Below are positions 1-10,611 of a stretch of DNA of 64,000 nt, piece by piece. Position 1 is the stretch's first letter. Each line of letters begins with the position of its first letter. The position numbers and the translations under genes were made by a program. The DNA lies in assembly GCF_009389715.1 (NCBI RefSeq), contig NC_052394.1:22570899-22634898 (forward strand). The letters are read 5' to 3'. The notes beneath the pieces are model-generated. The model was not told the origin of the DNA, made no database searches, and saw only the letters and a list, made by a program, of their open reading frames with translations. This stretch comes from Phoenix dactylifera (lineage: Eukaryota; Streptophyta; Magnoliopsida; Arecales; Arecaceae).

Positions 1-45
1 AATATATATATACATAATATATATATATATATACATAATTAATAT

Positions 46-1121
46 TGTTGGGGGAAAAAATAGACCGCCCCACACGTACAATTAAAGCGCGCCAAATCTG
101 ACAACAAGCCTGAGCTCACCATGCAGGCCGAGCTCATCCATGCAGGCCGAGCTCAGAAGATCAAGCCGAGCTCAGAAGACTGAGTCGAGCTCATCATCCA
201 GGCTGCCGAGCTCAGAAGACTAAGGCCAGAAGGCCGAGCACAAAAGCTGTCGAGCCCATCCAGGCCGAGCTCATAGGCCGAGCCGAGCTCAGAAGGCTGC
301 CGAGCTCATCCAGGCTGCCGAGCTCAGAAGACTAAGGCCAGAAGGCCGAGCACAGCAGGCCGAGCCGAGCTCAGAAGGCCGAGCCGAGCTCATGCAAGCC
401 GAGCTCATCCATGTTGCCGAGCACAGAAGGCCGAACCAGAAGGCTGCCGAGCACAGAAGGCTGCCGAGCTCAGAAGGCCGAGCACAGCAGGCCGAGCACA
501 GAAGGCCGAGCACAGCAGGCCGAGACCAAAAGGCTGAGCTGACCTCAGAAGGCCGACCTCATCGTCTATATGCTGCGGCCATCCCCTGCAGCAGCCTTAC
601 CGCACCATGTTTTACTTGCCGGCCACGCCACGACATATTAATTAGGAACCATACTCTGCTACGACTGTCAACGCCTCATCATTCCCAAGAATGTACTGCA
701 CTGCGTGCCTCAAGCAAACTCTGGCTGCACGCCATCTCCCATGATGGGAACGGGCCATCCACGGCAACTCATTACTTCCACGCCCACGTCCAATCGTGAC
801 GGTAACCCATTAATTCGTCCAGTCACATCACAGGTAACCCTGCCACTCTCCTTATAAAAGGGGAGCTTCTCCCTCTAAAAAGAGGAGGCTTCTTCCTCCC
901 AAGGGAGGCTTCGGATTTGGAAATACAATCCCTCTCCTTCTCCAAAATTAAGCCCCCCTCTGACTTAAGCATCGGAGGGCCGGCGCCGGAAACCCGGCCA
1001 CCGGCTTTTTGCAAGCCCCCCACGGAGGACGCCGCTCGCCGACGGATCGCCGCCCGCCAATGTTCGCCGGAGCTCCTCCTCCTCGGTTCGCGGCCGCCCC
1101 CGGGTCCAATTTCCAGCAACA
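46..1121 (+). repeat. 5' LTR
   Basis: This is the left LTR, about 1,076 bp, with the terminal TGTTG...CAACA inverted ends. Roughly positions 100-540 are a degenerate GCCGAGCTCA-type minisatellite. The CTCCTTATAAAAGG sequence near 848-862 is a good TATA box for the element's own promoter. Short open frames here are minisatellite translations and not genes. Confidence 0.9.
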
Positions 1122-1122
1122 G

Positions 1123-1139
1123 TTGGCGCTAGAGGAAGG
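1123..1139 (+). other. Primer-binding-site-like sequence
   Basis: The sequence TTGGCGCTAGAGGAAGG begins two bases after the 5' LTR, the expected place for tRNA priming. The TGGCGC start is common in plant Ty3/gypsy-type elements. I have not assigned the tRNA. Confidence 0.55.
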
Positions 1140-1148
1140 GCCCGAGTT

Positions 1149-1460
1149 GTGGCCATGAAACTAAGGAGCAGAGGAGTCTCTGATACCTCCCGGCATCATG
1201 CTCCAAGCCCCGGGCGCTCAGTCCAGAATCCATCACCAAGACCTCCGGCAGATCAAGCTCCACAAGTCCAACCCGAGCACTTCGACGCGCTAGTGCAGCA
1301 AGTCCAAGCGCTAGCCATTGCAGCCCAAAGCCTGCAACAAGTGGAGGCTCCTCCTGTGCCGCCTCCACGGGTTCATGTTAAGCAGAGGAAGAAACTTTCT
1401 CCCGAGCCATCTCGAATCAGGCATGGCTCCCGCTACAACGACGTACGTGGGGGCAACTAG
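1149..1460 (+). other. Gag-like leader frame in the LTR element (fossil)
   Basis: A frame of about 100 residues lies just after the priming site. It is rich in Pro, Gln and Arg, with a short helical VQQVQALA-type stretch like the start of plant Ty3/gypsy gag proteins. It is far too short for a full gag. It is a remnant or a short leader peptide of a non-autonomous element. Confidence 0.35.
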
Positions 1461-1639
1461 TGAGAAGTAGTAGCCCAAGTCTCACATCAACGAGTTGGAG
1501 GGAAAGAGAAATAAAAGCTGAGGTCTGAAGAAGGAGAGTTATGTACTCCCTCCTCATGGGTGTAAGTCCTTACGACGGCGCTCGTGACGTTGCTCTCCTT
1601 CAGAGCGTCGTCATCACCGAAGCCCCGGCCGTGCACAGA

Positions 1640-1920
1640 GGGCTGCCGAGCTCATCCAGGCCAAGCTCATGCAGGCCGAGCCGAGCTCAGAAGGCCGAGC
1701 TTGTCATCCACATGCTGCAGCCACGACCTGCAGCAGTCTCATCCAGGCCGAGCTCATGCAGGCCGAGCCGAGCTCAGAAGTCCGAGCTCGTCATCCACAT
1801 GCTGCAGCCACGACCTGCAGCAGTCTCATCCAGGCCGAGCTCATGCAGGCCGAGCTCAGAAGGCCGAGACCAGAAGGCTGCTGAGCTCATAAGCCCGAGC
1901 TCAGAAGCCCGAGCGCAGAA
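1640..1920 (+). repeat. Interior GCCGAGCTCA minisatellite with about 85-bp units
   Basis: The same GCCGAGCTC-rich motif that fills much of each LTR reappears inside the element. Here it lies within units that also contain CATCCACATGCTGCAGCC. At least two long units (about 1671-1755 and 1755-1837) and a partial third are visible. Confidence 0.75.
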
Positions 1921-2202
1921 CACCCCTCCCAGACAATCGAGCCAAAGAAGGCCGGTGCTGAGCCAAGTCCTGAAAGACTTCGAAGCTCGAGAGGCATCAA
2001 AATATCTCCAAAAGGTACAGGATGCCACTTTGGCTTCAAATAATTTCAATATTTCATCTATTTTCAGGTCGGAGAATCCAAAAAACGACCTACGGGTATC
2101 CCTATCTCCAACGTCGCCCCGCTCCGAATAAGGGCGCACGATCGCCAACGGAATCCATCTCCTGTATGTATCTCCAATGATGCCCCGACTAAGTTCGGGA
2201 TG

Positions 2203-2690
2203 CCCCGAGTGTCGACAATGCGTGCCCAGACCCCTCGACACTTCGGGAAGACGGGGTAGTACCTTCGCGGCCCTCCGTGGCGCTCAACACCAACAACGGG
2301 ATAGTACCTTCGCGGCCCCCTGTAGCGCCTCCTCGACTAAGGTCGAGATGCCCCGAGTGTCGACAGTGCGTGCCCAGACCCCTCGACACTTCGGAAAGAC
2401 GGGGTAGTACCTTCGCGGCCCTCCGTGGCGCTCAACACCAACAACGGGGTAGTACCTTCGCGGCCCCCCGTAGCGCCTCCTCGACTAAGGTCGAGATGCC
2501 CCGAGTGTCGACAGTGCGTGCCCAGACCCCTCGACACTTCGGGAAGACGGGGTAGTACCTTCGCGGCCCTCCGTGGCGCTCAACACCAACAACGGGGTAG
2601 TACCTTCGCGGCCCCCCGTAGCGCCTCCTCGACTAAGGTCGAGATGCCCCGACGAGTCGACAGTGAGCCCGAGCTCCCTCGACCTCGGGA
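2203..2690 (+). repeat. 148-bp tandem repeat, three units plus a partial fourth
   Basis: The motif CCCCGAGTGTCGACA recurs at 2203, 2351 and 2499, and a diverged start lies at 2647. The spacing is exactly 148 bp. Each unit carries two copies of GTAGTACCTTCGCGGCC, so the array also has a sub-repeat. It lies in the interior of the LTR element. Confidence 0.9.
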
Positions 2691-3191
2691 TGACGGGGTA
2701 GTACCTTCGCGGCCCCCCAAAACGTTCGTGATTGACAACAAAGCACCCCCAAAATGTTCGTGGATAACAACAAAACAACGCCCACACAGATCTCCAATGG
2801 CAACTATTTCTCCTATTGTGCCGGCGTCCCTAGAAAGCGGACCCCGAACAAAAGAGCATCCACAAAAGTTAGTCGAGGAGCAAAGCTGCCGACCTCGGCG
2901 TGAGACGCTCGACTCCGACAGTAAAAAAAGGGCTCACGGCCTGAATTTTTACCTTGTCAGCTGGGAGAAGTGCGACGCGGAAGATCTGTCGCGTCGTCTC
3001 GACGTTCTCGAGAGCTGAGTCGACCACAAGCCAAAGAAGGCTGCTGAGTCGACCTGAAGCACTTGACTCCAACTGCATGAGAGGTACACCCTACTTGGCA
3101 CGCACATCTCCATATACATTTGGCTATATTACAGGATGATCGACGACTGGACTACTTTCTTCGTCCGAGCCAAAAAGCAGCTCGAACTCGG

Positions 3192-3205
3192 AAGTCGGGG
3201 GGTAG
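3192..3205 (+). other. Polypurine-tract-like sequence before the 3' LTR
   Basis: The sequence AAGTCGGGGGGTAG directly abuts the 3' LTR, which is the position and purine bias expected of a plus-strand primer. It is short and interrupted. Confidence 0.5.
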
Positions 3206-4234
3206 TGTTGGGGGAAAAAATAGACCGCCCCACACGTACAATTAAAGCGCGCCAAATCTGACAACAAGCCTGAGCTCACCATGCAGGCCGAGCTCATCCA
3301 TGCAGGCCGAGCTCAGAAGATCGAGCCGAGCTCAGAAGACTGAGTCGAGCTCATCATCCAGGCTGCCGAGCTCAGAAGACTAAGGCCAGAAGGCCGAGCA
3401 CAAAAGCTGTCGAGCCCATCCAGGCCGAGCTCATAGGCCGAGCCGAGCTCAGAAGGCTGCCGAGCTCATCCAGGCTGCCGAGCTCAGAAGACTAAGGCCA
3501 GAAGGCCGAGCACAGCAGGCCGAGCCGAGCTCATCCATGTTGCCGAGCACAGAAGGCCGAACCAGAAGGCTGCCGAGCACAGAAGGCTGCCGAGCTCAGA
3601 AGGCCGAGCACAGAAGGCCGAGCACAGCAGGCCGAGACCAAAAGGCTGAGCTGACCTCAGAAGGCCGACCTCGTCGTCTATATGCTGCGGCCATCCCCTG
3701 CAGCAGCCTTACCGCACCATGTTTTACTTGCCGGCCACGCCACGACATATTAATTAGGAACCATACTCTGCTACGACTGTCAACGCCTCATCATTCCCAA
3801 GAATGTACTGCACTGCGCGTCTCAAGCAAACTCTGGCTGCACGCCATCTCCCATGATGGGAACGGGCCATCCACGGCAACTCATTACTTCCACGCCCATG
3901 TCCAATCGTGACGGTAACCCATTAATTCGTCCAGTCACATCACAGGTAACCCTGCCACTCTCCTTATAAAAGGGGAGCTTCTCCCTCTAAAAAGAGGGGG
4001 CTTCTTCCTCCCAAGGGAGGCTTCGGATTTGGAAATACAATCCCTCTCCTTCTCCAAAATTAAGCCCCCCTCTGACTTAAGCATCGGAGGGCCGGCGCCG
4101 GAAACCCCGGCCACCGGCTTTTTGCAGGCCCCCCACGGAGGACGCCGCTCGCCGACGGATCGCCGCCCGCCAATGTTCGCCGGAGCTCCTCCTCCTCGGT
4201 TCGCGGCCGCCCCCGGGTCCAATTTCCAGCAACA
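3206..4234 (+). repeat. 3' LTR
   Basis: This is the right LTR, about 1,029 bp. It is nearly identical to the left one but shorter by about 47 bp, because the GCCGAG minisatellite lost or gained units. The AATAT target duplication follows it immediately. Confidence 0.9.
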
Positions 4235-4671
4235 AATATATATATGCGCGCGCGCCCCCCCCATGCTGCGCGAGTGTAATTTTTTTCTCTCCCCACTTTC
4301 TATTTGACTTTCAATGCTTATCCTAGCCAAGAATCTGAAATTTTGTAGATGAGATGCATAACATATTTACATTCCTATACAATGTGTTTTTATTAGGATA
4401 TGGCTAGAGAGATTTTCCAAAGCATAAGTACGCTAAGTAAGTGACCTAATTATGTAGATTGTAATTAAACTAATATATTAAAGCAATTTTGGAGTGAGCT
4501 AATGCATCATTGGTTGCTACCATCCTCGAAGTGTAGAGGGAAGAAAAAAAACTAAGTGCAAAAAAAGAAATATCATTTATAATCTCTAGTCTTGTTATGC
4601 CAAGCTTGTAAGAACATGCATCATCATCAATACTAATATGTATTGAGCTACCATATGTTCAATAAAAAAAA

Positions 4672-4722
<51 letters not shown>

Positions 4723-4870
4723 CATATTTATCCTCCCGGCCGGTCCGGTCCAACTGAGTGGGGCCAGGTACCGACAGGATTCCATCATCCTTTCGGATGT
4801 CGTAAGGTGGCAGAAGCGGAGTGGAGGAGCAGGCGCGCCGGCTTCCCCACTCGATCGGAAAAACCTGAAG
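4235..4870. other. AT-rich spacer between LTR element and HSP70 promoter
   Basis: This spacer holds the right-hand TA repeat, a short GC alternating run (about 4245-4254), AT-rich unique DNA and the (GA)n tract. I see no gene. The spacer keeps the retrotransposon about 750 bp from the HSP70 heat-shock element. Confidence 0.6.
4674..4719 (+). repeat. (GA)23 microsatellite
   Basis: This is an uninterrupted GA dinucleotide run of about 46 bp. It lies roughly 260 bp upstream of the heat-shock element of HSP70 copy 1. In plants, BBR/BPC-type GAGA-binding proteins can bind such runs. A regulatory role here is inference. Confidence 0.9.
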
Positions 4871-4980
4871 CAAAGACGCTTCTCGAATTCTCCAGAGGGT
4901 GCACGAATTCTCCGAGAACGACCAACCCCTTTACACGCCGTCCATCTCCCACCAATCCAATGGCCAGGCTTCCCCCGCTC

Positions 4981-4993
4981 GAACCTTCTGGAA
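4981..4993 (+). promoter_or_regulatory. Heat-shock element, HSP70 copy 1
   Basis: GAACCTTCTGGAA is a perfect three-unit nGAAnnTTCnnGAA heat-shock-factor site, 14 bp upstream of the TATA-like box. A weaker imperfect cluster containing TTCTCGAA lies at 4880-4897. Confidence 0.8.
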
Positions 4994-5006
4994 TCGGAGC
5001 CCATCC

Positions 5007-5014
5007 GATAAAAG
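5007..5014 (+). promoter_or_regulatory. TATA-like box, HSP70 copy 1
   Basis: GATAAAAG lies about 112 bp upstream of the start codon and just downstream of the heat-shock element. This implies transcription starts near 5040 and a leader of about 85 nt rich in C and T. Confidence 0.5.
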
Positions 5015-5125
5015 CGCGCCCTTTCTACGCCTTGCCTCCTCGCACTTACATTCTCTCTTTTGATCTCTATTTTTTCCGTTCTCTTTGTATAATTCTTCTC
5101 TTCGATTAGATCTGCGAGAGAAGCC

Positions 5126-8100
5126 ATGGCGAAAGCCGAAGGTCCGGCGATCGGGATCGATCTCGGAACGACCTACTCGTGCGTCGGCGTGTGGCAGCAC
5201 GATAGGGTGGAGATCATCGCCAATGACCAAGGGAACCGCACCACCCCGTCCTACGTCGCGTTCACTGACACCGAGAGGCTTATCGGTGATGCCGCCAAGA
5301 ACCAGGTCGCTATGAACCCCACCAACACCGTCTTCGGTAAGTTCAGATCGCCTACTCTGTTTGCTAGGCTATGCTTTTTACGTAGTTACTAGCATTTGTA
5401 GTGCTACGTTGCGATAAAATTCATGGAAATTCTATAAGTTTGAGATCTTGATGAAATTGTTCACGCGTCTTTGATATGCTTTCTGAATTTGTCGTATTTT
5501 TGCTGGTCATTGTGGAGGATTTTTTTTTTCCCCAAAAAAAGATCAAATTTTTGGTCACTTGATTGATTTGTGGGTTGGTTTGGGAAGTTAATTTTTGATT
5601 TATTCTATTTTTAGCTTTTATGCTCCGAGTTATTTAAAACCTGCCAGCTTGTAGATATTCGATATAATTTTTCTCATGAATGGAAAATTCTGCATTTTTT
5701 TTCTAGATTTTGTTATAGGGATCGGAGCAAATTATGTGTATGTTTAGTTTTGTTTGGAAAGATCCAACGAAAAGTTGCAACATGATCCGTGTTATTCTTA
5801 GGGTTATGTAAAAACTGTTACGAATACTTTTTTACAAATTTTGAAACTTGTTTATTTTTTCTAATTGACGTGCTTTGCATCAGGAACCTGTTTTCCATCT
5901 ATATCTTGGAGATCTGTAACATATTTAATGTATATATGTTTATAAATATAGGAAACTATCAACTGTGTCAAAAATTTGTGTTTTTCTTTGGAAATACGGG
6001 ATTTATAAAAATATTATGGAAGATATTTATTGCACAACTTAAGCTATGCATGTGGAGCTAGATTTATAATGTACATAGTTAATGTATATATCTTTATAAA
6101 TATTCAAAGCTACCAACTGTGTATATATCTTTAGATATGCTGGCTTTATTAACGAATTAGGGAAGGCATTTATTTTACAATTTAAGCAATTTATATAGTT
6201 GTAAATCGGAGAAGTGTAAAAGGCTTGAATTCTAAGCCGAATTGACTTGATCTGGATCAAGTTTAGTCTTCTTGATTTTAAGTTCAAAATTGTATTCACT
6301 GATAAGATTGTGATTATGAAAGCCTTTCTGAATCATTCTATGAACTATTATTATCCTCACTTTAAATTCTACTGGAAATTCTTAGGATTTATTGAGGACA
6401 GAGCTACTTGTCATGACTTGTGTTTATTTTATCTTTTTGGAACACTTTGCATCTTGCTTTTTTTTTCCCGTTTACCCCTGACGATCTTTGTTCTGTTTGT
6501 GGTTATGGTCGTGCACAGATGCGAAGAGATTGATTGGCAGACGTTTCAGCGACCCCTCTGTCCAGAATGATATGAAGCTATGGCCCTTCAAGGTCATCCC
6601 AGGCCCTGGTGACAAGCCCATGATTGTGGTACAGTACAAGTGCGAGGAGAAGCAGTTCTCTGCAGAGGAGATTTCATCCATGGTCCTCATGAAGATGAAG
6701 GAGATTGCTGAAGCCTACCTTGGTTCTACTATTAAGAACGCAGTTGTCACAGTCCCTGCCTACTTCAACGACTCCCAGCGTCAGGCCACCAAAGATGCTG
6801 GCGTCATTTCTGGCCTCAATGTCATGCGAATTATCAATGAACCCACCGCTGCTGCCATTGCCTACGGTCTTGACAAGAAGGCTGGCAGCTCTGGCGAGAA
6901 GAATGTTCTTATCTTTGACCTTGGTGGTGGCACCTTTGATGTCTCTCTTCTCACCATTGAAGAGGGCATCTTCGAGGTGAAGGCGACTGCTGGCGACACT
7001 CACCTTGGTGGTGAGGACTTTGACAACCGGATGGTGAACCACTTTGTTCAGGAGTTCAAGAGGAAGAACAAGAAAGACATCAGTGGCAACCCCAGGGCCC
7101 TGAGGAGATTGAGGACAGCTTGTGAGAGAGCAAAGAGGACTCTCTCCTCCACTGCCCAGACCACCATTGAGATCGATTCCCTGTATGAGGGTATTGATTT
7201 CTACACCACCATCACCCGAGCCAGATTTGAGGAGCTCAACATGGACCTATTTAGAAAGTGCATGGAGCCCGTGGAGAAGTGCCTGAGAGATGCTAAGATG
7301 GACAAGAGCGGCGTCCATGATGTTGTCCTTGTTGGTGGGTCGACCAGGATTCCCAAGGTGCAACAGCTTCTTCAGGACTTCTTCAATGGGAAGGAGCTCT
7401 GCAAGAGCATCAACCCCGACGAGGCTGTTGCCTATGGTGCTGCTGTCCAAGCTGCCATCTTGAGCGGGGAGGGCAATGAGAGGGTCCAGGACTTGCTGCT
7501 GCTGGATGTTACCCCTCTCTCTCTTGGTTTGGAGACTGCAGGAGGTGTTATGACTGTCTTGATTCCAAGGAACACTACCATTCCAACCAAGAAGGAACAG
7601 GTCTTCTCCACCTATTCCGACAACCAGCCTGGTGTCCTGATTCAGGTTTATGAGGGTGAGAGAACCCGGACAAGGGACAACAACCTTCTTGGTAAATTCG
7701 AGCTATCCGGCATTCCTCCTGCTCCACGAGGTGTGCCTCAGATCAATGTTTGCTTTGATATAGATGCCAATGGCATCCTGAATGTGTCCGCTGAGGACAA
7801 GACCACCGGGCAGAAGAACAAGATCACGATCACCAATGACAAGGGCAGGTTGAGCAAGGAGGAGATCGAGAAGATGGTCCAAGAGGCCGAGAAGTACAAG
7901 GCAGAGGATGAGGAGCACAAAAAGAAGGTGGAGGCGAAGAATGCTTTGGAGAACTATGCCTACAACATGAGAAACACTATCAGAGATGAGAAGATTGCCG
8001 CCAAGTTGCCACAGGCTGACAAGAAGAAAATTGAGGATGCCATTGAGCAGGCCATCAATTGGCTGGATGGCAACCAGCTCGCTGAGGCAGATGAGTTTGA

Positions 8101-8254
8101 AGACAAAATGAAGGAGCTGGAGAGCATCTGCAACCCAATCATTGCCAAGATGTACCAGGGCGCAGGTGCAGGGATGGCTGGTGGCATGGACGAGGACATT
8201 CCGGCAGCTGGTGGTAGCAGTGGTGCAGGGCCCAAGATTGAGGAAGTTGATTAA
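5126..8254 (+). CDS. HSP70: Cytosolic heat shock cognate 70 kDa protein, copy 1 (exons 5126-5336, 6519-8254)
   Basis: This is an ATP-dependent chaperone of the cytosol and nucleus that binds exposed hydrophobic peptide stretches and works with J-domain proteins and nucleotide-exchange factors. The two exons join to 648 residues, the usual length for plant HSC70. The intron (5337-6518) splits the codon for Asp71 in phase 1 with GTAAGT and GCACAG borders, the classic plant HSP70 intron site. Visible signatures are IDLGTTYS (11-18), [12 protein letters not shown] (about 202-213), [10 protein letters not shown] (about 340-349) and the C-terminal GPKIEEVD, whose EEVD binds TPR co-chaperones and marks the cytosolic form. 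The start is fixed by alignment with copy 2 (55527-59534). An upstream heat-shock element predicts heat induction. Cys in YKCEEK replaces Gly of copy 2. The assignment is secure; constitutive versus inducible status is not decidable from sequence. Confidence 0.97.
5337..6518 (+). other. Intron of HSP70 copy 1
   Basis: This is an AT-rich intron of 1,182 bp with no recognisable insertion. It has short internally similar stretches ending in AACTGTGT near 5950 and 6115. The copy 2 intron at the same codon is longer (2,061 bp) and shows no obvious similarity by eye. Confidence 0.9.
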
Positions 8255-10611
8255 ATTGCTTGAATGGTAGCATGCGTGCTTGGTGTCTTGCAGTACACCC
8301 GAGCTTATTCACCTTCTCTCTCCAGTTTCTCGTTTGAGGTGCTTTAGTAGCAGCATGGTGTGTTTGGTGTCTTTGCAGTTCACCCGAACTTCTAGTTTTT
8401 GTTTCTATTTTCCTGGTGGCTACAGTGAGCGTTGCATCTGTTGTGATGATTAGTTTAGTCTTTCCATGACTATATTGGTTTAGTCTTCCCATGAATTGGG
8501 GAACTTAGTTCATGGGAACTCCTGTCTTTACTACTTGTTTGAGTCAGGTTATATGTCAGGAATGCCTCTTATCGATATGCAAGGCAGTGGGTTGACGAAG
8601 TGAAAATTTGTGAAAAAGCAACATTGATGCCGGGTAGCTTTTGGATTGGTTGTGCTGATAATTTAGACCATATTTGTAGATTGGGTATAGAATGCAGCAC
8701 TCATGTCTGTATCTATTGTAAACTAACATAACATCTAGGCAGATATTTTAAAATTTTCATTCCATGATTTATTTTGGATATTTAAAAATAACGTTTCATT
8801 GTTGGATTCACTGGTTTGGACTTCCGAACATGCCTGACTGCAAATTTTGGACCAGAAGTCTTTGTTTAGAACCCTAAATATCCTCACCTCGAGAGTATTG
8901 CCTCCTAGGTTCATCTTTTTATGACCATTACATATCCACTACAAAGAAGGCAGGTGATGTCCCAATAAAAGCGGACTCTCTGCATTCATCTTCTGCACTG
9001 AGATGAAGCTCTTTTGTTCCGTACCAAACACAGACCTTTTAAGCTATCTGGCCATTTTATGCGATCATCTGCTACTTGTGCCTTTTCCATCGGCAGAAGA
9101 AATCTTGTCTTCTAGTCTTTCCACGATGGCTCTGGCTGCACGGGCCCCTGGCATAGTTTTCCCTATCCTTTCACCGAATGTTACATGCTTACTGTTCTGA
9201 AGAGCTGCTTCTTCAATCCTCGTACTCTTTATAGGAGAGAGTAGGGCATCATAAGATACTCTAGTAGCAAGTACTTATTGTAAACTTCCAGAATTGACAA
9301 TCTACGACAGCGTGCAAGAGGAAAAAGCCCGCAGCATAAGCAATTTCAGTTATGATCACCATAATAACATGTAGATTTCAAACCGATGGTCATCTTACAA
9401 CAGTCACTGTAAGCTATCAAGGATGATAAGTTAAAAAAATGATCAAGAAATAGGTATGCACCAGCAACAGTCACTAATATGGAGAACAATTCAAATATAT
9501 CAACCAATGAACAACTAACACGAACTCCATCTTCGGAGGGCACACTGTAAAACTACATAAGCAGGAGCTTCGGCTAAATCAACCTTATCTGTGGCTGTCA
9601 AGGCAATGACAGCAGTATCGGCAGGCTAAGAAATCAGATAAGGGCAAACAATGCAAGGAATTGCTTCATTGCAGGTCAAGAGAAAGAACACAAACGTGGC
9701 AAGAAAAGAAAACCAATACATTCATGGAATAAAAGCCTTAAAACGAGTAAAAGACTAATTGAGAAAAAAGGGGTGTCTGTGTGTGTGAGAGAGAGAAAGT
9801 AGCAGAATACATGGACATAAGATGATCGCAAAGGGGTTGCAAACACAAATGTACAGGAAATGCTTTGGACATTCAGCGGCACTGACTGCGACCCATCATA
9901 CAATGGTACATCCTAGAGATGAAGTAGAACCCGCAGATGGTCAAGTTACAACAATTATTAGATATATCCCAGATATGCTAAAGGTATTTACATATACTGA
10001 GTGACAGTGTATCTTTAACTAGCTATACAGTTTTTATCACCGGTCCGCTTCAAGCTGACACAAACACAAATATTCAGTAGGAACATAAACAAAGGACATT
10101 TACTGGTTCCATAAGAGTATAGGGATAGAATTACTTTGAGAATGTATATAAGCACATTGAAGCATCTCCGACCACATACAGAACAGAAGCATGACAGATT
10201 TTTAGTGAAAGTATATGAATTTGAACGCACACATATTTTTGAACCACAAACACTGGCTTTGCAGCCAAGCATTTTGTCATGCTTCTGTCAGTACATTGAA
10301 GCATTTTGTCATTTACCACAAAACAATCAAAGTCGAATTTAACTTGATGATTCCTCATGCTAAAATTTCAACATGACTCCCAAAGATGTTCTCAAACCTC
10401 AACATTTTGTCAGTACATTCAAGCATGCAACTCACTAAAAATATCCAACCAAACATGAAAAACCACCAAGAATATTCAGCCAAACCAAATTGCAAAGGAG
10501 AGTTGAATATGGCAAGAATGCACTTCCATTTCACAAATTTCCTTTTATGCTGCATAGTTAGTAAACAATGGAAATTGGCCAAACCACCCATCACATGCTA
10601 TTCCCACCTGT
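8255..10611. other. HSP70 3' UTR and intergenic DNA
   Basis: The first few hundred bases are the probable 3' UTR of HSP70 copy 1. It contains an imperfect duplication of a sequence with TGGTGTCTT followed by GCAGT and CACCCGA (about 8280-8303 and 8366-8391). The rest is unique-looking AT-rich DNA. A short repeated motif TTTTGTCA with nearby GTACATT and AAGCAT occurs between 10270 and 10430. I see no gene. Confidence 0.5.

Larger units (their letters stand above)
46..4234 (+). mobile_element. Non-autonomous LTR retrotransposon (fossil, young)
   Basis: The element has two near-identical LTRs (46-1121 and 3206-4234). Both begin TGTTGGGGG and end CAGCAACA, and the element is flanked by a 5-bp direct repeat AATAT (41-45 and 4235-4239). 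The interior is only about 2.1 kb. It holds a primer-binding-site-like stretch just after the 5' LTR, a short gag-like leader, two tandem-repeat arrays and a G-rich tract just before the 3' LTR. I see no recognisable protease, reverse transcriptase, RNase H or integrase, so it would depend on a partner element, as LARD/TRIM-like elements do. The gag-like reading frame and G-rich tract point weakly to the Ty3/gypsy lineage. The LTRs differ by roughly eight substitutions plus copy-number changes in a minisatellite. That is under 1 percent, so insertion is probably well under a few million years old. It landed in a TA-rich microsatellite. Confidence 0.9.

Noticed and set aside
1541-2131. Open frame of 196 codons in the LTR element
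   Set aside because: It is a translation of the GCCGAGCTC minisatellite, repetitive and without any domain.
2177-3018. Several overlapping frames rich in CPECRQC-like repeats
   Set aside because: They follow the 148-bp tandem array, appear on both strands and mirror the DNA period. They are not a zinc-finger protein.
4643-5127. Frames on both strands across the HSP70 promoter
   Set aside because: They run through the (GA)n repeat, heat-shock element and leader. No homology is visible, and the true gene starts at 5126.
6674-8235. Antisense and out-of-frame open frames within HSP70 exon 2 (also at 57957-59612)
   Set aside because: They are shadows of a GC-rich, strongly codon-biased gene. 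The paired occurrence in both paralogues comes from the sense conservation.
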